NCBI RefSeq assembly: GCF_005048155.1
Contig: NZ_SUMB01000007.1
Span: forward strand, 124,001 to 188,000
Direction of reading: 5' to 3'
DNA length: 64,000 nt
DNA from: Streptomyces piniterrae
GTDB lineage: Bacteria; Actinomycetota; Actinomycetes; Streptomycetales; Streptomycetaceae
Shown: piece by piece, positions 59,501 to 64,000 of the stretch
Layout of the letters: each line of letters starts with the position of its first letter
Position numbering within the stretch: position 1 is the first letter of the stretch
Notes under the pieces: generated by a model
Databases searched by the model: none
What the model was told of the DNA's origin: nothing
The model's input: only the letters and a program-made list of their open reading frames with translations
Position numbers and translations under genes: made by a program

Positions 59501-61201
59501 ATGGCCCAGGGCGCCAAGCCCGGCGAGGGCGGCCAGCTGCCGGGTCACAAGGTCTACCCGTGGGTCGCCAAGACCCGGCACTCCACGCCGGGCGTCGGGC
59601 TGATCTCCCCGCCGCCGCACCACGACATCTACTCCATCGAGGACCTGGCTCAGCTGATCCACGACCTCAAGAACGCCAACCCGGCCGCCCGCATCCACGT
59701 GAAGCTGGTCTCCGAGGTCGGCGTCGGCACCGTCGCCGCGGGTGTCTCCAAGGCGCACGCGGACGTGGTCCTGATCTCCGGCCACGACGGCGGTACGGGC
59801 GCCTCCCCGCTCACCTCGCTGAAGCACGCGGGCGGACCCTGGGAGCTCGGCCTCGCCGAGACCCAGCAGACGCTGCTGCTCAACGGCCTGCGCGACCGCA
59901 TCGTGGTGCAGACCGACGGCCAGCTCAAGACCGGCCGTGACGTCGTCATCGCCGCCCTGCTGGGCGCCGAGGAGTTCGGCTTCGCCACCGCCCCGCTGGT
60001 CGTCTCCGGCTGCGTCATGATGCGCGTCTGCCACCTGGACACCTGCCCGGTCGGCATCGCCACCCAGAACCCGACGCTGCGCGAGCGGTTCAGCGGCAAG
60101 GCCGAATACGTCGTCAACTTCTTCCAGTTCATCGCCGAAGAGGTCCGTGAGCTCCTCGCCGAGCTGGGCTTCCGCACCCTCGACGAGGCCGTCGGCCACG
60201 CCGAGCTGCTCAACACCGCCAAGGCCGTGGACCACTGGAAGGCGCAGGGCCTGGACCTGGCCCCGCTGCTGCACGTCCCCGAGCTGCCCGAAGGCGCGGT
60301 CCGCCACCAGGTCACCGTCCAGGACCACGGCCTGGAGAAGGCGCTCGACAACGAGCTGATCGAGCTCGCCGCCGACGCGCTGGCCGCGGACACCGCCGAG
60401 GCCGCCCAGCCGGTCCGGGCCCAGGTCGCGATCCGGAACATCAACCGGACCGTCGGCACCATGCTCGGCCACGAGGTGACGAAGAAGTTCGGCGGTGCCG
60501 GTCTGCCCGACGACACCATCGACATCACCTTCACCGGCTCGGCCGGCCAGTCCTTCGGCGCGTTCCTGCCGCGCGGCGTCACGCTGCGCCTGGAGGGCGA
60601 CGCCAACGACTACGTCGGCAAGGGCCTCTCCGGCGGCCGCGTGATCGTCCGCCCGGACCGGGGCGCCGACCACCTCGCCGAGTACTCGACCATCGCGGGC
60701 AACACCCTCGCCTACGGCGCCACCGGCGGCGAACTGTTCCTGCGCGGCCGGGTCGGCGAGCGGTTCTGCGTCCGCAACTCCGGTGCCACGGTGGTCTCCG
60801 AGGGCGTCGGCGACCACGGCTGCGAGTACATGACCGGCGGCAACGCGGTCGTGCTCGGTGAGACGGGCCGCAACTTCGCGGCCGGTATGTCCGGCGGTTT
60901 CGCGTACGTCATCGACCTGGACAGGAACAACGTCAACAAGGAGCTCGTCGACGCGGTCCACACGCTGGACGACGCCGACAAGCAGTGGCTGCACGAGGTC
61001 GTGCGCCGCCACCAGGAGGAGACCGGCTCCACCGTCGCCGCCAAGCTCCTCGCCGACTGGGATGCCGCCGCTGCCCGCTTCAGCAAGGTCATCCCGCCCA
61101 CATACAAGGCAGTGCTCGCCGCCAAGGACGCCGCTGAGCAGGCCGGACTCTCCGAGTCCGAGACCCACGAGAAGATGATGGAGGCGGCGACCAATGGCTG
61201 A
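56597..61201 (+). CDS. gltB: Glutamate synthase (NADPH) large subunit
   Basis: A 1534-residue enzyme that makes two glutamates from glutamine and 2-oxoglutarate with GltD. The N-terminal amidotransferase begins at the catalytic Cys in EHDACGVGFVATLTGEASHA, so about 35 residues are a propeptide. The central domain is followed by the FMN barrel (FSTGAMSYGSISREAHETLA, then VTSEYLVNSDDIQIKMAQGA). The [3Fe-4S] cysteines are in SGCVMMRVCHLDTCPVGIAT, and the C-terminal GXGXG domain includes GKGLSGGRVIVRP and YGATGGELFLRG. gltD overlaps its end by 8 nt. Confidence 0.97.
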   Translation: MRSASTHSATTGSASAAAWSPMDGRPAQQGMYDPRNEHDACGVGFVATLTGEASHALVEQALTVLTNLEHRGATGSEPDSGDGAGILLQVPDAFLREDVTFELPEAGAYAVGIAFLPSDAQDAAAAVARIEAMAVEEGLNVLGWRVVPVAPQLLGNGARATMPAFSQLFVGDGENTGLALDRKAFALRKRAEREAGVYFPSLSSRTIVYKGMLTTGQLEPFFPDLSDRRFATAIALVHSRFSTNTFPSWPLAHPYRFVAHNGEINTVKGNRNWMRARESQLASKLFGNEDLERIFPVCTPDASDSASFDEVLELLHLGGRSLPHSVLMMVPEAWENSTAMDPARRAFYQYHSTMMEPWDGPACVTFTDGTQVGAVLDRNGLRPGRYWVTDDGLVVLSSEVGVLDIDPAKVVRKGRLQPGRMFLVDTAEHRIIEDDEIKAQLAAEHPYQEWLDSGLIDLADLPEREHIVHTHASVTRRQQTFGYTEEELRVILAPMAKAGAEPIGSMGTDSPIAALSERPRLLFDYFTQLFAQVTNPPLDAIREELVTSLISSLGPQGNLLEPTASSCRSVTLPFPVIDNDELAKLVHINADGDMPGMKAVTLSGLYRVSGGGEALAARIEQICAEADAAIDDGARLIVLSDRHSDAEHAPIPSLLLTAAVHHHLIATKERTQVGLLVEAGDVREVHHVALLIGYGAAAVNPYLAMESVEDLVRAGTFLPGVEAETAIKNLIKALGKGVLKVMSKMGISTVASYRGAQVFEAVGLDEEFVAKYFQGTATKIGGAGLDVIAKEVAARHVKAYPVSGIAASHRALEIGGEYQWRREGEPHLFDPDTVFRLQHSTRSRRYDIFKQYTERVNEQSERLMTLRGLFSFNSDRPAIPLDEVEPASEIVKRFSTGAMSYGSISREAHETLAIAMNQLGAKSNTGEGGEDPERLYDPARRSSIKQVASGRFGVTSEYLVNSDDIQIKMAQGAKPGEGGQLPGHKVYPWVAKTRHSTPGVGLISPPPHHDIYSIEDLAQLIHDLKNANPAARIHVKLVSEVGVGTVAAGVSKAHADVVLISGHDGGTGASPLTSLKHAGGPWELGLAETQQTLLLNGLRDRIVVQTDGQLKTGRDVVIAALLGAEEFGFATAPLVVSGCVMMRVCHLDTCPVGIATQNPTLRERFSGKAEYVVNFFQFIAEEVRELLAELGFRTLDEAVGHAELLNTAKAVDHWKAQGLDLAPLLHVPELPEGAVRHQVTVQDHGLEKALDNELIELAADALAADTAEAAQPVRAQVAIRNINRTVGTMLGHEVTKKFGGAGLPDDTIDITFTGSAGQSFGAFLPRGVTLRLEGDANDYVGKGLSGGRVIVRPDRGADHLAEYSTIAGNTLAYGATGGELFLRGRVGERFCVRNSGATVVSEGVGDHGCEYMTGGNAVVLGETGRNFAAGMSGGFAYVIDLDRNNVNKELVDAVHTLDDADKQWLHEVVRRHQEETGSTVAAKLLADWDAAAARFSKVIPPTYKAVLAAKDAAEQAGLSESETHEKMMEAATNG

Positions 61202-62654
61202 CCCCAAGGGCTTCCTGAACCACGACCGCGAGGTCGCCAAGACCCGCCCCGTCGAGGAGCGCGTCAAGGACTGGAACGAGGTCTACCAGCCCGGCTCCCT
61301 GCTGCCGATCATCAGCAAGCAGGCGTCGCGCTGCATGGACTGCGGCATCCCGTTCTGCCACAACGGCTGTCCGCTGGGGAACCTCATCCCCGAGTGGAAC
61401 GACTACGCCTACCGGGAGGACTGGAGCGCGGCCAGCGAGCGGCTGCACGCCACCAACAACTTCCCGGAGTTCACCGGCCGGCTCTGCCCGGCACCGTGCG
61501 AGTCGGCGTGTGTCCTCGGCATCAACCAGCCGGCCGTCACCATCAAGAACGTCGAGGTCAGCATCATCGACCAGGCGTGGGACAACGGTGACGTCACCCC
61601 GCAGCCGCCCGAGCGGCTGTCCGGCAAGACCGTCGCCGTCATCGGCTCGGGCCCGGCCGGTCTCGCCGCCGCCCAGCAGCTGACCCGGGCCGGACACACC
61701 GTCGCCGTCTACGAGCGCGCGGACCGTATCGGCGGACTCCTCCGCTACGGCATCCCCGAGTTCAAGATGGAGAAGCGCCACATCAACCGCCGCATCGAGC
61801 AGATGCGCGCGGAGGGCACCAAGTTCCGTACGGAGGTGGAGATCGGCCGCGACATCGACGCCGCGAAGCTGCGCAAGCGCTACGACGCCGTCGTCATCGC
61901 CGCCGGTGCCACCACCTCCCGCGATCTGCCGGTGCCGGGGCGCGACCTCAAGGGCATCCACTTCGCGATGGAGTACCTGCCGCTCGCCAACAAGGTGCAG
62001 GAGGGCGACCTGACCGTCGCCCCGATCACCGCCGAGGGCAAGCACGTCGTCGTCATCGGCGGTGGCGACACCGGCGCGGACTGCGTCGGCACCGCCCACC
62101 GCCAGGGCGCGGCCTCCGTCACCCAGCTGGAGATCATGCCCAAGCCGGGCGAGGAGCGGAACCCGGGCCAGCCCTGGCCGACGTTCCCGATGCTCTACAA
62201 GGTCACCTCCGCGCACGAGGAGGGCGGCGAGCGGGTCTACTCCGTCTCCACCACCCACTTCGAGGGCGACGAGGACGGCAACGTCAAGGCGCTGCACCTG
62301 ATCGAGGTGGAGTTCAAGGACGGCAAGCTGGAGCAGAAGCCCGGCACCGAGCGGGTCATCCCCGCCGAGCTGGTCACCCTCGCGATGGGCTTCACCGGCA
62401 CCGACCAGGAGAACGGCCTGGTCTCCCAGTTCGGCCTGGAGCTGGACGCCCGCGGCAACGTCGCCCGCGACGCGGACTTCGCCACCAACGTCCCCGGCGT
62501 GTACGTCGCCGGTGACGCGGGCCGCGGCCAGTCGTTGATCGTGTGGGCCATCGCCGAGGGCCGCTCCGCCGCCCGTGGCGTGGACCGCTTCCTCACCGGA
62601 GCCAGCGCCCTGCCGGCCCCCATCAAGCCGACGGATCGCGCGCTGACCGTCTGA
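61194..62654 (+). CDS. gltD: Glutamate synthase (NADPH) small subunit
   Basis: A 486-residue FAD/NADPH protein feeding electrons to GltB. The N-terminus carries cysteine motifs for two [4Fe-4S] clusters: CMDCGIPFCHNGCPLGN and GRLCPAPCESACVLG. The FAD site is VAVIGSGPAGLAAAQQLTRA and the NADPH site VVVIGGGDTGADCVGTAHRQ, with NVPGVYVAGDAGRGQSLIVW near the end. Its ATG lies inside the gltB 3' end in another frame, typical of coupled subunits. A strong terminator follows. Confidence 0.97.
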   Translation: MADPKGFLNHDREVAKTRPVEERVKDWNEVYQPGSLLPIISKQASRCMDCGIPFCHNGCPLGNLIPEWNDYAYREDWSAASERLHATNNFPEFTGRLCPAPCESACVLGINQPAVTIKNVEVSIIDQAWDNGDVTPQPPERLSGKTVAVIGSGPAGLAAAQQLTRAGHTVAVYERADRIGGLLRYGIPEFKMEKRHINRRIEQMRAEGTKFRTEVEIGRDIDAAKLRKRYDAVVIAAGATTSRDLPVPGRDLKGIHFAMEYLPLANKVQEGDLTVAPITAEGKHVVVIGGGDTGADCVGTAHRQGAASVTQLEIMPKPGEERNPGQPWPTFPMLYKVTSAHEEGGERVYSVSTTHFEGDEDGNVKALHLIEVEFKDGKLEQKPGTERVIPAELVTLAMGFTGTDQENGLVSQFGLELDARGNVARDADFATNVPGVYVAGDAGRGQSLIVWAIAEGRSAARGVDRFLTGASALPAPIKPTDRALTV

Positions 62655-62708
62655 CAGCGCGCCGTCCCGACGGCCCCAGATGTCCCGTACAACGTCGTAC
62701 GGAACAAC

Positions 62709-62748
62709 CCGGCGCCTGCCTTCTCCCCGACCGGAGGGCAGGCGCCGG
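62709..62748 (+). terminator. Terminator after gltD
   Basis: CCGGCGCCTGCC (62709-62720) pairs perfectly with GGCAGGCGCCGG (62737-62748), followed by ACCCTTTCC. A shorter palindrome CCGTAC-AACGTC-GTACGG (62685-62702) lies just before it. Confidence 0.8.
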
Positions 62749-62781
62749 ACCCTTTCCGGGACGCTGTGTCCGCTGAACGCT

Positions 62782-63462
62782 CTACGGGGCGGGGGTGTTC
62801 GACGCGGCACTGCGCTGCCCCGGGAAGCGCCGTCCCAGCCGCTCCGCCAGCTCCCGCGCGGGCACCGGCGCCGGCGGGTGCGACGGCACGCCCGAGGGCC
62901 GGAAGTCATGCACCGGCGGGCACCACGCCGACAGTTCGATCCCCCGGTCGCCCATCGGCAGCACCCACCGCGGATCCGCGTGCACCCGCAGCACCTGCGC
63001 CTCGAAACGCGTCCATGCGCCGTCGGTGACCGTCAGCTCGGGAACACAGCGCGCCTCCAACTGCAGCGGGCAGTCCGCCAGCCGGGGCGTCCGCACCATC
63101 TCGGACGGCTCCGTCGGCAGAGCATCGGCCAACTCCGCTTCCGTCAACGGGAGTTGTGCCAACGGTGCCTCCGCCAACGGGAGTTCCGCCAACGGCGGTT
63201 CGGTCAAGGCGATGTCCGATGTTGACACCCCACCGTCCGGCCCCTCCTCGGGCCCCCTACCGGGCGGCGACAGGTTGAAGACCACTTCCGGGCGCACCAC
63301 CAGGTTGCGCGCGGCGCGGCTGCGCGCCGGCAGCCAGGCGCTCACGACCGGGCCGAATTCCCAGGCGATGTCCAGGGCGACCAGCGCGAACGTCCCGTCG
63401 TCGTTCTCCGTCGACAGCAACGCCCGAGTGACCGAACTGCTCTTCTCCAGCACGCATTTCAT
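62782..63462 (-). CDS. Flavin reductase-like protein with repeat insert
   Basis: A 226-residue protein. The N-terminal GTFALVALDIAWEFGPVVSA, WLPARSRAARNLVVRPEVVF and the later RLADCPLQLEARCV resemble flavin reductase-like (FMN-binding split barrel) proteins. Between them lies an insert of pentapeptides (AELPL AEAPL AQLPL TEAEL) encoded by a 15-nt tandem repeat, where relatives have ordinary sequence. Whether it binds FMN cannot be judged. The ATG at 63462 is 7 nt after TATCCT and has no ribosome binding site. It is divergent from an ArsR-type gene. Confidence 0.62.
   Translation of the reverse strand: MKCVLEKSSSVTRALLSTENDDGTFALVALDIAWEFGPVVSAWLPARSRAARNLVVRPEVVFNLSPPGRGPEEGPDGGVSTSDIALTEPPLAELPLAEAPLAQLPLTEAELADALPTEPSEMVRTPRLADCPLQLEARCVPELTVTDGAWTRFEAQVLRVHADPRWVLPMGDRGIELSAWCPPVHDFRPSGVPSHPPAPVPARELAERLGRRFPGQRSAASNTPAP
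63129..63218. repeat. 15-nt tandem repeat, six units
   Basis: Units start at 63129, 63144, 63159, 63174, 63189 and 63204. The best-conserved form is YCAACGGNRNYTCCG. The period is a multiple of three and keeps the gene in frame; the outer units are degenerate. Confidence 0.75.
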
Positions 63463-63469
63463 GATTCTT

Positions 63470-63475
63470 AGGATA
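63470..63475 (-). promoter_or_regulatory. Candidate -10 hexamer TATCCT, leaderless
   Basis: Ends 7 nt before the ATG of the flavin reductase-like gene. Confidence 0.5.
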
Positions 63476-63478
63476 GAA

Positions 63479-63493
63479 GCCGAATCATTCGGC
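63479..63493. promoter_or_regulatory. Palindromic operator candidate
   Basis: GCCGAAT-C-ATTCGGC has perfect 7-bp arms and sits between the two divergent -10 hexamers, a position suited to control of both genes by the ArsR-type protein. Confidence 0.6.
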
Positions 63494-63526
63494 GCTCACC
63501 GAAGTGTGATGAACGCTTACTCTCCG

Positions 63527-63532
63527 CATACT
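63527..63532 (+). promoter_or_regulatory. Candidate -10 hexamer CATACT, leaderless
   Basis: Ends 8 nt before the ATG of the ArsR-type gene. Confidence 0.5.
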
Positions 63533-63540
63533 CTCTGCAC

Positions 63541-64000
63541 ATGAACCGACCGGAAGTCGATCACGAAAGCGCCGCCGAAACCCCGGACCTGGCCGCCCTC
63601 GCGTCGCTGCTCGCGGACCGCACCCGCGCCGCCATCTGCATCGCCCTGCTGGACGGCGGCGCCTGGAGCGCGGGCGAACTGGCCGAATACGCCGCGGTGG
63701 CCCCCTCGACCACCACCGAACACCTCAACCTGCTGGTCGCCGGCGGCCTGCTGGCCGAGGAACGGCAGGGCCGGCGGCGCTACGTACGCCTGGCCGGTCC
63801 CGACACCGCGGAAGCCCTGGAGAACCTCGCCGGACTGGCCCCCTACCGCCAGGTCCCGGTCCGCTCCCTCGCCGAGGCCAACCACCGCAGGGCCCTGCAC
63901 CACGCCAGGACCTGCTACGACCACATCGCGGGCGCGCTCGGCGTCGCCATCGCCGAGACGATGACCGAACGCGGCCTGCTGGTCAGGGACTACGGGCCGG
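63541..64000 (+). CDS. ArsR-family transcriptional regulator, 5' part (truncated)
   Basis: The first 153 residues of a winged-helix regulator, cut by the window edge. AALASLLADRTRAAICIALL and GELAEYAAVAPSTTTEHLNL contain the helix-turn-helix, followed by the wing GLLAEERQGRRRYVRLAG. The stretch after residue 95 (HRRALHHARTCYDHIAGALG) is typical of a longer ArsR subgroup with His and Cys residues. Metal sensing cannot be claimed. It probably regulates itself and the divergent flavin reductase-like gene. Confidence 0.87.
   Translation, partial: MNRPEVDHESAAETPDLAALASLLADRTRAAICIALLDGGAWSAGELAEYAAVAPSTTTEHLNLLVAGGLLAEERQGRRRYVRLAGPDTAEALENLAGLAPYRQVPVRSLAEANHRRALHHARTCYDHIAGALGVAIAETMTERGLLVRDYGP

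Noticed and set aside
56429..61267. Very long open frame of about 1600 codons on the minus strand opposite gltB
   Set aside because: It mirrors gltB in a GC-rich genome where antisense frames stay open; the translation is Val/Asp/Leu/Gly/Arg-rich low complexity with no motif, and gltB is certain.

Overview
This is a GC-rich actinobacterial chromosome segment, almost certainly from a Streptomyces core region. The signs are GTG/TTG starts, strong G/C bias at third codon positions, AGGAGG ribosome binding sites, many leaderless-type promoters, and the gene order ileS-lspA-dnaE-his-trp-lgt-gltBD. No tRNA, rRNA, CRISPR array, insertion sequence or prophage gene was recognised. The window reads as vertically inherited chromosome with a few lineage-specific additions.

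Layout. 1-5 kb: the 5' part of ileS behind a T-box leader, a TraR/DksA zinc-finger protein with a lysine/alanine-rich tail, lspA, and a RluA-family pseudouridine synthase. 5-10 kb: a Na+/H+ antiporter, an MscS channel, a dienelactone hydrolase-like protein and a Tat-exported PhoD phosphatase. 10.4-13.9 kb: a tandemly duplicated two-gene module (polytopic membrane protein plus membrane-anchored DsbA-like protein). 13.9-27 kb: a DUF2252 protein, dnaE, an NYN-domain protein, an ABC exporter pair, a DUF2567 protein, a 24-residue gene that I read as ribosomal protein bL37, ybaK, a LON-substrate-binding-domain protein and a membrane protein with beta-helix-like repeats.

27-33 kb: a compact his operon (hisD, hisC, hisB, a 54-residue membrane protein, hisH, priA, ridA, hisF), mostly joined by 4-nt start/stop overlaps. 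33-37.4 kb: a three-gene succinate dehydrogenase/fumarate reductase operon on the other strand, divergent from a LysR regulator. 37.5-45.8 kb: a TIGR03085 protein, hisI, trpE, three small membrane proteins typical of actinobacterial trp regions, trpC, a TrpM-like small protein, trpB and trpA. There is no trpF; PriA (HisA/TrpF) should serve both pathways. trpD, trpG, hisG and hisE are also not in the window. 45.9-48 kb: a third DsbA-like protein and lgt.

48-55.2 kb: the most unusual block. Six close-packed minus-strand genes encode four different ADP-ribosylglycohydrolase-family proteins, a CaiB-type CoA-transferase and a CitE-type lyase. The intergenic region in front of it carries a perfect TGTGA-N6-TCACA palindrome and separates it from a VIT1/CCC1 metal transporter. 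56.6-62.7 kb: gltBD, with a possible hairpin in the gltB leader. The window ends with a flavin-reductase-like gene containing a 15-nt tandem repeat, divergent from a truncated ArsR-type regulator across a 15-bp palindrome.

Best candidates for undescribed biology are the four-hydrolase operon, the duplicated DsbA/membrane-protein module with four conserved cysteines, and a 51-bp repeat in the trp region whose hairpin shows a compensatory base change. Sixteen start codons lie 6-8 nt after a hexamer with invariant A2 and T6, a strong leaderless-mRNA signature.
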